From Lepus europaeus (taxonomy: Eukaryota > Chordata > Mammalia > Lagomorpha > Leporidae), in assembly GCF_033115175.1 (NCBI RefSeq), contig NC_084835.1, forward strand, positions 32,073,858-32,137,857: a stretch of DNA of 64,000 bases, written 5' to 3'. The number at the start of each line of letters is the position of its first letter. Position 1 is the first letter of the stretch. Shown piece by piece: positions 41,801 through 53,188 of the stretch. Position numbers and translations under genes: made by a program. A model generated the notes under the pieces. The model made no database searches. It saw only the letters and a program-made list of their open reading frames with translations, and was not told where the DNA came from.

Positions 41801-42419
41801 TGATTGACTCTCCAGATGCCCAAAGCTTTGGCCAGGGCTGGACCAGGGTTGAAGCTGAGAGCCAGGAACTCAAGCCAAGTCTTCCACACGAGTAGGAAGG
41901 ACTCAACGACTTGAGCCATCAGCACCGCCTCCCAGTCTCCATTAGCAGGAAGCTGGGGGTCAGGAGCCAGAGCTGGGCATCAAAGCCAGGCACTCTGATA
42001 CAGGATGCAGGCACCTTAACCAGCATCTTAACCATTAGGCCCCTTTTGCTGGATATTTTTGAAAGCAAGTATTGAGTATCTTGGTCCCCGTGCAGCGTGT
42101 GTCAAGTGCCCTCTGCCCAGGACTGAGCAGCAGCATGCTCAGCGGCGGCCGCTGGAGAGGTGGGGCACTAACTGTCGCCTTTCCCCCTTTCTCCTCCACA
42201 GGCCTATCTGCATTACCTCCACCACCGCCACCGCCACCGCCGCCTCCACCACCAGCAGCTCCCTTGCCTCCGGTGAGCACAGAGGCGCCTGCACAGCTCT
42301 TGCCCCAGGCTGTGAACGGTGTGAGCCGAGGGGCCCTGCTCAGTTCCATCCAGAATTTCCAGAAAGGGACTCTGAGGAAAGCCGAAACATGTGACCACAG
42401 TGCTCCCAAGATCGGCTGA
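7377..42419 (+). CDS. PXK: PXK, PX domain containing serine/threonine kinase-like (3' 14 coding exons)
   Basis: PXK (MONaKA) binds phosphoinositides through an N-terminal PX domain, acts in endosomal trafficking of receptors such as EGFR, and has been linked to Na,K-ATPase. Coding exons in the window: 7377-7454, 7898-7971, 8494-8568, 13281-13385, 13886-13987, 16869-17030, 17433-17550, 19040-19118, 21212-21260, 28421-28498, 28987-29073, 30318-30387, 32481-32543, 42202-42419. All junctions are AG/GT, the phases join without a break, and they give about 451 codons plus a stop. They match human PXK (578 aa) from about residue 131 to the end, nearly residue for residue, with three extra prolines. 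The kinase-like domain has HLHASN in place of the usual HRD loop and DLEN in place of DFG, and lacks an obvious glycine-rich loop. That fits family descriptions of a probable pseudokinase. The C-terminus carries polyproline and a WH2-like motif. Upstream exons lie outside the window. Confidence 0.96.
7455..7897 (+). other. PXK intron, 443 bp
   Basis: Unique, no recognised repeat. GT...AG ends; the acceptor tract (cttttatggcag) is rather pyrimidine-poor. Confidence 0.8.
7898..7971 (+). CDS. PXK: PXK coding exon
   Basis: Encodes [20 protein letters not shown] then VLSW, the start of the kinase-like fold. Entry phase completes Gly (G|GT) from the previous exon; it exits in phase 0 at TGG|gtgagc. 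Confidence 0.93.
7972..8493 (+). other. PXK intron, 522 bp
   Basis: Unique AT-rich sequence, no repeat recognised; ends in tttcag. Confidence 0.8.
8494..8568 (+). CDS. PXK: PXK coding exon
   Basis: 75 bp, 25 codons ([20 protein letters not shown] to SCL), phase 0 on both sides; donor TTG|gtgagt. In this pseudokinase-like region no VAIK-type lysine context is evident. Confidence 0.94.
8569..9091 (+). other. PXK intron, unique segment
   Basis: About 520 bp directly after the exon; no repeat or regulatory element that I can support. Confidence 0.6.
9092..9411 (+). mobile_element. CSINE, plus strand
   Basis: Full-length: head ggggttggcactgtggcat, tail aaataaataaataaatctt and 14 A. It is flanked by similar taatct-containing sequence on both sides (9085 and 9414), a plausible diverged target-site duplication. 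Confidence 0.88.
9640..10330. mobile_element. Ancient L1-like AT-rich fragment holding a CSINE
   Basis: 'tttactagacatttggatcacctccaa' (9948 on), resumed after the CSINE as cacctccaattttttgtg, resembles the old L1 3' region phrase about a '…gacatttaggttgtttcc' string. It is very degenerate. The intervening CSINE (9978-10280) is flanked by a CACCTCCAA duplication. Confidence 0.35.
9978..10280 (-). mobile_element. CSINE, minus strand
   Basis: Tail ttaagatttattttgaaagg at the left, head ending gtgccatagtaccaacccc at the right. CACCTCCAA occurs just left (9968) and just right (10282), a target-site duplication. Confidence 0.85.
10470..10796 (-). mobile_element. CSINE, minus strand, perfect 14-bp TSD
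   Basis: Full-length copy with a well-preserved head (ccactgcgccacagcgccgg). The 14-mer TGTATTTGTCTTTT occurs exactly at 10456-10469 and 10797-10810, a perfect target-site duplication that indicates a comparatively recent insertion. Confidence 0.93.
10815..11114 (-). mobile_element. Old CSINE, minus strand
   Basis: Diverged: tail tttttatttatttgaaaagc, degraded head ending attgtgccaaacacc. It lies directly beyond the TSD of the 10470 copy. Confidence 0.75.
11353..11680 (+). mobile_element. Old CSINE variant, plus strand
   Basis: The head reads agacagctgtttggcctagc and the body has the 'ggcagcaagtgatggctcaa' form instead of the usual aagatggcccaag. That marks a distinct older subfamily shared with the copies at 14196, 22923 and 60765. 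The tail ends in (AAAG)n. Confidence 0.8.
11681..11988 (+). mobile_element. CSINE, plus strand, tandem to previous
   Basis: Head ggggccagtgttacagcata, internal shortening in the tggccc region, and an expanded (CT)n of about 28 bp before the tail. It follows the 11353 copy head to tail. Confidence 0.83.
12030..12077. mobile_element. Mariner-like miniature element, left end (copy 2)
   Basis: gagtacttcaaaaagttcat then ggaaaatggagttaaaa is the left terminal repeat shared with the copies at 451, 15084, 21573 and 45034. It is cut by the CSINE at 12078; I could not find the right end. Confidence 0.45.
12078..12425 (+). mobile_element. CSINE, plus strand, inserted in miniature element
   Basis: Good head (ggggctagctctgtggtgta), body and tail, followed by an A-rich (CAA)n run. 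It interrupts the mariner-like left end. Confidence 0.86.
12426..13280 (+). other. PXK intron, unique segment before exon
   Basis: 855 bp with no recognised repeat; moderately GC-rich. It ends in the tttgttttggcag acceptor. No alternative exon is supported. Confidence 0.6.
13281..13385 (+). CDS. PXK: PXK coding exon
   Basis: 105 bp, 35 codons ([20 protein letters not shown] to LIYK), phase 0/0. It differs from human at one remembered position (Asn to Ser in TASESS). It forms part of the N-lobe-like region of the kinase homology domain. Confidence 0.95.
13386..13885 (+). other. PXK intron, 500 bp
   Basis: Unique; no repeat recognised. GT...AG ends (ttccaaag acceptor). Confidence 0.75.
13886..13987 (+). 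CDS. PXK: PXK coding exon
   Basis: 102 bp, 34 codons ([20 protein letters not shown] to QILE), phase 0/0; donor GAG|gtaaga. Identical to my recollection of the human sequence. Confidence 0.95.
14196..14524 (+). mobile_element. Old CSINE variant, plus strand
   Basis: Head ggggcaggtatcatggcac, body with gcagatgatggctcgagta; the tail is reduced to a T/A mix. It belongs to the older 'gatggctcaag' subfamily. Confidence 0.8.
14525..14763 (+). other. PXK intron, AT-rich
   Basis: No recognised element. Confidence 0.5.
14764..14964. mobile_element. hAT-like miniature element with 8-bp TSD
   Basis: The left end CAAGGATGGAGAAGCCAAGG pairs with the reverse-complemented right end CAGGGGTGGGGAACGTCCGG as imperfect terminal inverted repeats (about 201 bp overall). 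The flanks ctctagac (14756-14763) and ctccaaac (14965-14972) match at 6 of 8 positions, as expected for an aged 8-bp hAT target duplication. The CAGGGGTGGGGAAC end is typical of hAT-Charlie-type non-autonomous elements. No transposase coding is present. Confidence 0.65.
15084..15192. mobile_element. Mariner-like miniature element, copy 3
   Basis: Complete short element: gagtactgcaaaaaagtttg at the left and ctatgaactttgtgaagac, cccctca at the right, as imperfect inverted ends around an AT-rich core. Confidence 0.5.
15198..15543 (-). mobile_element. CSINE, minus strand
   Basis: Tail tttagatttatttctttatt, diverged body, head ending gtgccacagtgcctgcccc. It lies against the right end of the miniature element at 15084. 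Confidence 0.82.
15544..16150 (+). other. PXK intron, unique segment
   Basis: About 600 bp with no recognised repeat or exon. Confidence 0.55.
16151..16462 (+). mobile_element. CSINE, plus strand
   Basis: Head ggcctggtgctgtggcatag has a short deletion in the B-box region; the tail is aaataaatatagaaatct then an ACACACA run. First of two tandem copies before a PXK exon. Confidence 0.84.
16464..16788 (+). mobile_element. CSINE, plus strand, tandem to previous
   Basis: Head ggggccagtgctgtggcac, tail aaataaataaataaattttg. It ends about 80 bases upstream of the 16869 exon. Confidence 0.87.
16869..17030 (+). CDS. PXK: PXK coding exon, pseudocatalytic loop
   Basis: 162 bp, 54 codons, phase 0/0. 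It encodes [40 protein letters not shown] and on to FRKIN. In a canonical kinase this exon would supply the HRDxxxxN loop and the DFG metal site. Here the loop reads HLHASN (Asn kept, catalytic Asp absent) and the second motif is DLEN (Asp kept, Phe-Gly lost). These departures are shared with human PXK, so they are a family trait rather than decay. Confidence 0.95.
17433..17550 (+). CDS. PXK: PXK coding exon
   Basis: 118 bp ([20 protein letters not shown] to SMAV), phase 0 in, phase 1 out. [12 protein letters not shown] corresponds to the kinase F-helix region (DVWSFG-like). There is one Ser-to-Cys change (PVDCFPP) relative to remembered human sequence. Confidence 0.94.
17690..17978 (-). mobile_element. 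CSINE, minus strand
   Basis: Tail tttaaagatttatttagtta, body missing part of the central segment, head ending accacaatgtctgctcc. Confidence 0.82.
17979..19039 (+). other. PXK intron, CSINE-free
   Basis: About 1.06 kb of unique sequence containing a short (GGCA)n array at 18247-18268. No other element is recognised. Confidence 0.55.
18247..18268. repeat. (GGCA)n microsatellite
   Basis: Five to six uninterrupted GGCA units. Confidence 0.85.
19040..19118 (+). CDS. PXK: PXK coding exon
   Basis: 79 bp encoding (V)[20 protein letters not shown] and RLLQMP. The entry codon is split G|TG and the exit codon CC|A. The acceptor catttcaag is weakly pyrimidine-rich. Confidence 0.93.
19119..21211 (+). 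other. PXK intron, 2.1 kb, CSINE-free
   Basis: No SINE is recognised anywhere in this intron, unusual for the window. Poly-T runs lie at about 20629-20643 and 20696-20711. No alternative exon is supported. Confidence 0.55.
21212..21260 (+). CDS. PXK: PXK coding exon, 49 bp
   Basis: Small exon encoding [16 protein letters not shown] after completing a Pro codon; the acceptor is ttcttgacag and the donor AAG|gtaaag. Confidence 0.93.
21400..21466. repeat. 24-bp period tandem duplication, AT-rich
   Basis: tagtacctctat occurs at 21429 and 21453 within two near-identical units of about 24 bp (one-base difference). Confidence 0.7.
21573..21692. mobile_element. Mariner-like miniature element, copy 4
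   Basis: Left aaggtgtgttcaaacagttg and right ctatgaacgtgttgaagtgt then cctct are diverged versions of the shared inverted ends. Confidence 0.45.
21938..22088 (-). mobile_element. CSINE, minus strand, partial
   Basis: Only the head-side half is present (from agtacttgggccatcttctg to caccacagcaccagcccc). Confidence 0.75.
22215..22582 (+). mobile_element. CSINE, plus strand
   Basis: Full-length, with an unusually long CT-rich tract (22478-22530) before the tail. First of three successive plus-strand copies. Confidence 0.86.
22587..22922 (+). mobile_element. Young-class CSINE, plus strand
   Basis: Contains the class-defining segment (ggtcggggagccggattctg) and ends ctctgcctgtc plus an A-run of about 25. 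Confidence 0.87.
22923..23195 (+). mobile_element. Old CSINE variant, plus strand, 5' truncated
   Basis: Lacks the tRNA-like head. The body carries 'gcaacaaatgatggctgaag' of the older subfamily; the tail is ctttcaaataaactaaataa. Confidence 0.7.
23464..23759 (+). mobile_element. CSINE, plus strand, head-shortened
   Basis: The A-box part of the head is deleted; the rest is close to the young/intermediate class (ggagaccaggaggaagcacc). The tail is cctgtcaaaaaa followed by (CAA)n. Confidence 0.82.
23838..24198 (-). mobile_element. CSINE, minus strand, with adjoining (TC)n
   Basis: A (TC)n run of about 30 bp (23838-23868), a T-run, then body and a head ending actactacattggcc. It borders the L1 relic that starts near 24199. 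Confidence 0.82.
24390..24692 (-). mobile_element. CSINE, minus strand, nested in L1
   Basis: Tail aaaaatttatttattttcaa, head degraded (cttgccgtaatgccgggtcc). Confidence 0.8.
24831..25149 (+). mobile_element. CSINE, plus strand, nested in L1
   Basis: Head shortened (cagggaccggctaccattgc); body and tail intact, with aaataaataaaacaaatct and an A-run. Confidence 0.82.
25277..25345. repeat. (TCCC/TTCC)n pyrimidine tract
   Basis: About 70 bp of irregular CCTTCCTCCC repeats in the L1 relic directly before a CSINE tail; likely polymorphic and H-DNA prone. Confidence 0.85.
25349..25650 (-). mobile_element. CSINE, minus strand, nested in L1
   Basis: T-run, ctatttgagaagcagagtta, head ending atgccacaataccagccc. 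Confidence 0.82.
25739..26083 (-). mobile_element. Young-class CSINE, minus strand, nested in L1
   Basis: Nearly identical across the body to the minus-strand copies at 3438, 55294 and 57806 (ttgacaggcagagtggatag at the left, gttaagccacggcaccggcc at the right). Confidence 0.92.
26084..26371 (-). mobile_element. Old CSINE, minus strand, nested in L1
   Basis: Heavily diverged; abuts the young copy. The head is decayed beyond 'accactgcactaaatgcata'. Confidence 0.72.
26390..26716 (-). mobile_element. Old CSINE, minus strand, nested in L1
   Basis: Tail of T-rich (TTTTC)n, body recognisable (gctggttcactccccacatg), head decayed. Confidence 0.75.
27196..27518 (-). mobile_element. CSINE, minus strand, nested in L1, TSD visible
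   Basis: Full-length copy flanked by ttgagttgattttt (left, 27184) and ttgagttaattttt (right, 27519), a 14-bp duplication with one difference that is itself L1 sequence. Confidence 0.9.
27601..27921 (-). mobile_element. CSINE, minus strand, nested in L1
   Basis: Flanks cactcccatttattt and ccactgccatttgtt are a plausible worn TSD; the L1 text resumes immediately after. Confidence 0.85.
28421..28498 (+). CDS. PXK: PXK coding exon
   Basis: 78 bp, 26 codons ([20 protein letters not shown] and VEEQKQ), phase 0/0; strong acceptor ctcctcttttcag. One Ile-to-Val difference from remembered human sequence. Confidence 0.95.
28499..28986 (+). other. PXK intron, 488 bp
   Basis: Unique, GC-richer than flanks. 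The acceptor ctctttaag is short. Confidence 0.7.
28987..29073 (+). CDS. PXK: PXK coding exon, basic segment
   Basis: 87 bp, 29 codons ([20 protein letters not shown] and KKRKILARK), phase 0/0. The Lys/Arg cluster continues into the next exon (KSKR) and resembles a nuclear-localisation or membrane-binding basic patch. Confidence 0.95.
29172..29380 (-). mobile_element. CSINE, minus strand, tail-side part
   Basis: Tail ttaagatttacttatatgtt and body up to gctgccttccctgg, where a solo LTR interrupts it; it resumes at 29807. Confidence 0.82.
29381..29806 (-). mobile_element. Solo LTR of an endogenous retrovirus
   Basis: 426 bp with TG...CA ends forming a terminal inverted TGTTAG/CTAACA. Exact CCTGG duplications flank it (29376-29380 and 29807-29811), so a 5-bp target duplication. 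On the minus strand it has a TTTTAAAAGG box and an AATAAA shortly before the terminus, hence the minus orientation. The middle is a purine-rich (on +) GAGA tract. It lies inside an older CSINE, so it postdates that SINE and looks whole and fairly young. The family is not named; a 5-bp duplication fits ERVL-type or some other ERVs. Confidence 0.8.
29807..29912 (-). mobile_element. CSINE, minus strand, head-side part
   Basis: Continues the 29172 copy from cctggtgcattagcaggaag, ending with a decayed head. Confidence 0.8.
30318..30387 (+). CDS. PXK: PXK coding exon
   Basis: 70 bp encoding [20 protein letters not shown] and NNS, phase 0 in and phase 1 out (TCG G|gtaagt). It is the least conserved exon relative to remembered human sequence (for example ENSEEHSAKYSN there). 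Confidence 0.92.
30388..32480 (+). other. PXK intron, 2.1 kb, repeat-poor
   Basis: GC-rich unique sequence with no recognised interspersed repeat; ends in a tandem tagcag acceptor. Confidence 0.6.
32475..32483 (+). promoter_or_regulatory. Tandem NAGNAG splice acceptor in PXK
   Basis: The intron ends ...ttagcag|gg. Use of the first AG (exon from 32481) gives ...NNS-A-GSGASS, matching human PXK. Use of the second (exon from 32484) stays in frame and drops the single Ala. Confidence 0.75.
32481..32543 (+). CDS. PXK: PXK coding exon, Ser/Pro-rich
   Basis: 63 bp encoding (A)[20 protein letters not shown] then a split Gly; low-complexity linker with SP/TP dipeptides that could be proline-directed phosphosites (inference). 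Donor G|gtaagt. Confidence 0.93.
32544..33479 (+). other. PXK last intron, proximal part
   Basis: Unique sequence, GC-rich at first, with no recognised repeat. Confidence 0.55.
33480..33819 (-). mobile_element. CSINE, minus strand, with (TA)n tail
   Basis: The tail has turned into an AT/GTAT microsatellite (33486-33518); the head is degraded (tgttgtacaacatcactccc). Confidence 0.78.
33486..33518. repeat. (TA)n/(TATG)n microsatellite
   Basis: Alternating TA with two TATG units, within the SINE tail. Confidence 0.8.
34720..34830. mobile_element. L2-like relic
   Basis: 'ttattcattccttatgcatt', 'tttgccaggtactagac' and 'gtcacagggatggacagacc' resemble the 3' end of L2; very diverged. Confidence 0.4.
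35445..35600 (+). mobile_element. MIR relic, plus strand
   Basis: 'ctggtgggaccttggccagt', 'aaatgaggataataacagtg' and 'gaaagcacctggcgcttagc' follow the MIR order. Confidence 0.65.
36470..36660 (-). mobile_element. MIR relic, minus strand
   Basis: Reads as the MIR complement: 'gtgccaggtactattttcca', 'ttacagatggaattgag', 'gctcaaggtcgcacagagtg', 'tggggtttgaac'. Confidence 0.7.
38137..38156. repeat. (CT)n microsatellite
   Basis: About nine CT units in the last PXK intron. Confidence 0.75.
39710..40057 (-). mobile_element. CSINE, minus strand
   Basis: Full-length. cttctgattttt at the left (39704) and cttctggttctt at the right (40059) form a likely TSD. Confidence 0.87.
40058..41732 (+). other. 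PXK last intron, unique segment
   Basis: No CSINE. A 23-base T-run (40748-40770) is followed by about 130 bp that I cannot assign; the rest is unremarkable. Confidence 0.5.
40748..40770. repeat. Poly-T run without a SINE
   Basis: 23 T not attached to any recognised CSINE. On the minus strand the preceding sequence ends ...ggctcaggattaca before the A-run. Confidence 0.75.
41733..42044 (-). mobile_element. Old CSINE, minus strand
   Basis: Tail ttttaaaattcatgtatttg, diverged body, head ending accattaggcccctt. It ends about 160 bp upstream of the last PXK exon. Confidence 0.76.
42202..42419 (+). CDS. PXK: PXK terminal coding exon: polyproline and WH2-like motif
   Basis: Completes Gly, then LSAL, 13 consecutive Pro, [14 protein letters not shown] and the C-terminus [20 protein letters not shown] to PKIG and TGA. 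The [15 protein letters not shown] segment is the WH2-like actin-binding motif described in human PXK. The proline codons are a CCA/CCG mixture, and the run is about three longer than the human one as I recall it. The acceptor is ttctcctccacag. Confidence 0.95.
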
Positions 42420-43237
42420 GGCTTCCTGTTTACACTTGGAGGGAAAGTCCTTCCCCCCCACTCCCACCCTCTGACCCTCTTCGCGGCTGAGCTGTTGAAC
42501 ACGGTCTCGCAGATGCCCCAGTCAGGCTGGCACTGCTGCCTTACGGAGCACCTTGCCCCTGGACTAGCACTGTCAGGTCCTGCTCATCCTCTCACGGCAT
42601 CTCTTTGGGGCAGCAGCGTAGTGGAATCAGTATTTCCACCAACTAAAGAAAACAGACAGAAAAACAAAGACAGTGGGGACAGCAAACGGCCTTTGTCCTG
42701 CAGTTTCTCCCACCCCGTCAGACAGCCCCTCTCACAGTTCACGTCTCTGAAGCCATTTTCTGGTTATTTCTTAGGTAACTCCCGTTTTTGCGACTTTTAC
42801 TTCATCCTAGACGTTAACACCGTAGCCCACATCATAGTTACGTTGCCGAGTCAGAGAAGCAACTGAGTTCTTCCTTCTCCCCTCAGATAGCATGGGGAAA
42901 GTCGGGAAGGGTCTCCTGATTTCCAGTAGGAAATCCAGTGAGGTTCTAGAACTCAGGGCTGCTCAATCAACTCCAGACCCACCGTTCTGTTTAGTTAGAA
43001 TGTTATTGGAACAGACAGAAAAAAATGTTAACATCGGAAAAAGTTCTTACCAGTTAGAGAGGATCTTCTTAATCCTCACCTTCGGGGTTGGGGGGCGGGG
43101 GGCTGTGTCATTGTAACAAGACAAGTAAATCTGGCATCTATGGAAATCAATTCTGATTTTTTAAGATTTATTCAAATACATCATCTTTTTAATGTTACTC
43201 ATTTATTAAAAAGATCCTTTATCCTATGATTTGCTTA

Positions 43238-43243
43238 AATAAA
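43238..43243 (+). terminator. PXK poly(A) signal, candidate 1
   Basis: AATAAA about 820 bp after the stop codon. Confidence 0.5.
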
Positions 43244-43372
43244 CTGCACTTTAAAGGATTATAAATAATCCATTTAAAATTCAAGTACACACATCAGTGT
43301 TGGTTACTATGCAGAGAATGTCATTGTGTACAGTTTCATGTAATCTGTGACAAATGTTCAGCTGTATTTTTT

Positions 43373-43378
43373 ATTAAA
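43373..43378 (+). terminator. PXK poly(A) signal, candidate 2
   Basis: ATTAAA followed within 30 bases by a GU-rich stretch (atgtgttgtcta); a plausible distal site. Confidence 0.5.
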
Positions 43379-43540
43379 AGTAAACCATGCCAAGAAAATG
43401 TGTTGTCTATACCTTCTCTACGTATTTCAACTGCGCACTTTCAGAGGCACCTTGGTGAACAGTAGATTCACAGTGCTAGCTGCCTTCCTTCCTGTGTGTA
43501 TTTCATCTCTTATTTTCCCTCCTAAAAACAAACAGTCCTT

Positions 43541-43877
43541 CTTTAAAAACATTTACTTTTACTTATTTAAAAGGTAGAGATACAGAGACAGAGATCTTTC
43601 ATCTGCTAGCTCACTCCCCAGATACCTGCAAGAGCCAGAGCCAGGCTGAAGCCAGGAGCCCAGAACTCATCTTGGACCTCTCCTGTGGGTGGCAGGCATT
43701 CTGATACAAGTTGTGGAGTGTCCCAACCACAGCACCAAACCCCCACCCCAACAATCCTATCTTCTACTTAAAAGTGGGTACCTCCAATATGCTTCTGGAG
43801 CAGCTGGGACTCAAACTGTCGTTCAGCTGTGGATGCTGCCAGTGTCACTTAACCTGCTGTGCCACAACACTGGCCCC
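43541..43877 (-). mobile_element. CSINE, minus strand, between the two genes
   Basis: Tail acatttacttttacttattt, head ending gtgccacaacactggcccc. It occupies half of the short PXK-PDHB intergenic gap. Confidence 0.83.
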
Positions 43878-44044
43878 AAGCCATGATCCTGAGGTTGGTC
43901 TTGCTATTTTGGATAAAATCTCAATAAAAAACAGGCAGTGGTTTTATAGTTACAGCTTATTTTCCATTTGGCACTAATTTCTTAATACACTTTTAAGTCT
44001 TCACTCACATTTGTTATTTTAAGCATATAAAAACACAACTAGTC

Positions 44045-44417
44045 ATAGTTAGGAATTTCTTTATTCCTTATCAAAACAATCTACAGTAAATGTAGATTAT
44101 ACACTTATTTAATACATATAAGTTATATATTCTGGATATATCTTTTAAGACTACCACATCTGTATCTGTCCTAGTGACAATGGATAAAATTTTCTGTTTA
44201 TTCAAAGAACAAGGCAACTAAAACAGATAAAAGCAGGCAGGAGTCTAGGGCAGCACAGTGGAGAATTCTCCACACACAGACATATTTAAACTTCTTCCCA
44301 GTACAAAAACACATGTTGCTGTAGAGATTACTTTATGAATAGTGAGATCTTGCAGTACAATCCAGGTACCAGCAAGGATTTTAAATAAATTTCAATGGCT
44401 AGATTTTCAGGTCCAAA
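44045..44417 (-). other. PDHB 3'UTR
   Basis: About 370 bp, AT-rich, from after the stop codon (44418-44420) to just past a minus-strand AATAAA at 44060-44065. Confidence 0.7.
44060..44065 (-). terminator. PDHB poly(A) signal
   Basis: AATAAA on the minus strand (TTTATT on +), about 355 bp past the stop codon; there is no other good candidate nearer. Confidence 0.65.
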
Positions 44418-51330
<6,913 letters not shown>

Positions 51331-51628
51331 CTTGACCGTGTCCTCTAGCCGCCGCCTAATGACAACACAGCGGCGCCGGCCGTGCGGTAAGTCCCGCCCC
51401 CCCGCCTGCGCGGCCAATGGCAGGGCGCGGTGGCTGCGTGCCCCGCCCTCCGCTCTCCGCGAGGGTCGCACGGAGGTGGCGCTTGGAGCAGCCTGGCTCC
51501 TCCACCTGGGGCCGGCATTATGCAGAGCGCGCCGCCGCCGGCACACCGAGTGCGCCGAGTGCACGCTGCCTGCAGCGCCGGGGCTGAGAGTGACTCAGGA
51601 GTGTGATCTTTTGGGGCTGGAGGGAGTT

Positions 51629-52145
51629 GTTTTTTTTTTTGCAGGTTCATGAGTATTTTCATAGCGTACACTGATTTTTTAAATATCATTTATTTCTTGC
51701 TAACATGATTTCAGAACAAGTCGAGTTTGATACCAGAGGAAATCAAGACACACTCGCCATCATGGAATGCTAATCTTCACAGAAGAGCATCTCCACGAGG
51801 TTGGCCTGGCGACACTCCGCGTCCACCAGTTTTTTAGGTGTTCCGTATTTCAGGAGCGTGGGCACCGAAGTCACGTTCAGTTTTTTCCTGAAGTCGTTAT
51901 TTGGATCCCTCCAGTAAGGCTTGTCTCCTACTTGGCAGTAGATGAACACACATTCTTGGCTGGCACGCTTCAGGCCCTCACGAATGATTGGCTCCGCCTG
52001 CATGCAGAGGGGACACCAGCTGTTCCCTTCCGCGTCCTTAGAACCCACAAACAAGGCGAAAATGCGCTTGCCCTCGTGCAGCCCCACAGCCTGGTTGAAC
52101 TCCTCGAAGCCGCACACACACACCTCCTGGTAGGCAGCCATCGGG
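51629..52145 (-). mobile_element. TXNDC17 processed retrocopy (whole unit)
   Basis: Contains the intronless reading frame, a 3' untranslated part with AATAAA (minus strand, about 51685-51690), and an 11-base A-tail (T-run at 51630-51640). The right (5') limit is not certain; no clear target duplication was found by eye. Confidence 0.75.
51770..52141 (-). CDS. TXNDC17-like retrocopy with intact reading frame
   Basis: The 123-codon frame [20 protein letters not shown]...[11 protein letters not shown] aligns end to end with human TXNDC17 (TRP14, a cytosolic thioredoxin-like disulfide reductase, 123 aa) at roughly three-quarters identity from memory, without stop or frameshift. The parent gene has introns; this copy has none and carries an A-tail. 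The active site reads WCPLC instead of WCPDC. Extra cysteines appear at residues 8, 10 and 121. The start codon context is CCCGATGG. It lies about 0.44 kb upstream of the PDHB start, same strand, beside the CpG island. It may be transcribed or may be a retropseudogene too young or too lucky to have decayed; comparison with the rabbit parent is needed to polarise changes. Confidence 0.7.
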   Translation of the reverse strand: MAAYQEVCVCGFEEFNQAVGLHEGKRIFALFVGSKDAEGNSWCPLCMQAEPIIREGLKRASQECVFIYCQVGDKPYWRDPNNDFRKKLNVTSVPTLLKYGTPKKLVDAECRQANLVEMLFCED

Positions 52146-52234
52146 ACCTTAAGAGGGAGGCCCCCAGGCTGCAGGTCCTGGAATCCTTGGGGGGCCCTCC
52201 TCTGGTGGTTAGGCCTGGGTGTCGGTTCCTGAGA

Positions 52235-52445
52235 ATGAAAACAAGAGCTATCACTGAGTTAGTAAGCACCTACTGTATGCCAAACATCGTGCTAAGTGCT
52301 CCATTAAAGCTCATTTCCCACAGGAACCCGCTCAGGTGTTAATCCCAGTTTTCATAGATGGGTGAACTGCAGCAGAGATGGGCCAAAGAGCCGGGGTTTC
52401 AATTTAGGAACTGGAGACTCCACTTTCCCCATTGCTTCCGCCTGC
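52235..52445 (-). mobile_element. MIR relic, minus strand
   Basis: 'gtaagcacctactgtatgcc', 'tcgtgctaagtgctccatta' and 'ttttcatagatgggtgaact' run in MIR complement order, directly behind the TXNDC17 retrocopy. Confidence 0.7.
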
Positions 52446-53188
52446 AGAAGTTGGTGTCCTGCCTGGGAGGAGGTTCCAATAACCTGGGTCTAGAGAGGGC
52501 CCTAAGGGAGGTGCCCAGCACCTGACCATGGGGGCAGCCTCCAGATGTTCCCTAGTCTCAGTTTGGCCCTTGGGGTCTGATGGGACCAGTGGCTACACAG
52601 TCCTCATCCGTGCGCTGTGGTGTGGGAGAGGCGAGGGGTCAGGAAGGGATATGGAGCCAAGGACTGTACCAGCCAGACCCCACCATCTTAGGTGCTGAAA
52701 ACCTAGCACACCCACTCTCCACCGTGCAGCTCAGCCTCACTTTCCATCATGCCCCGAGTGCTATCACACCTTCGAGACCACCTCGTGCACTGGAGCCCCA
52801 TTGCAAATCCCATCTCCTCTGGATTTTCATTTAGGCCCTGCCCTGAGACTGCTCTACCCTTTACGAAAGGATGGCCGGCTTAGGTGGGGGCAGTTTTCTC
52901 TTGAGCTTGCCTGCACTGTCGTCTGAGAGTGTACCATCTTTTTGCCCTTTCATTAAATCCTGCTCTTCTGTTCACTTCTACCCCAGCCTCCTGGTTGTAT
53001 TCTTCAACTGTAATAAAGGCATCTTCCCTTTCTTTTCCATATTTTAACAGAAGCCGACTATCAATATTGTGAATTACCTGGGACTACTCTTGTGAATAAT
53101 TGAGCAAGAATTCCAGGAGCCTACAAAATGACAGCAATAGCAGACCTTACACTCAGGTAAGCTCCATATGGGGTGGAGGGAGAGTGCA
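52446..53188. other. Intergenic, no recognised element
   Basis: About 740 bp. The stretch 52930-53160 has AATAAA/ATTAAA-like signals reminiscent of an LTR U5 region, but I cannot support a call. Confidence 0.45.

Larger units (their letters stand above)
42420..43395 (+). other. PXK 3'UTR
   Basis: Follows TGA at 42417-42419; ends near one of two poly(A) signals. The boundary is inferred from signals only. Confidence 0.65.

Noticed and set aside
42202-42420. Glycine-rich minus-strand open frame opposite the PXK terminal exon
   Set aside because: It is the antisense image of the CCA/CCG proline repeats; the + strand frame matches PXK.
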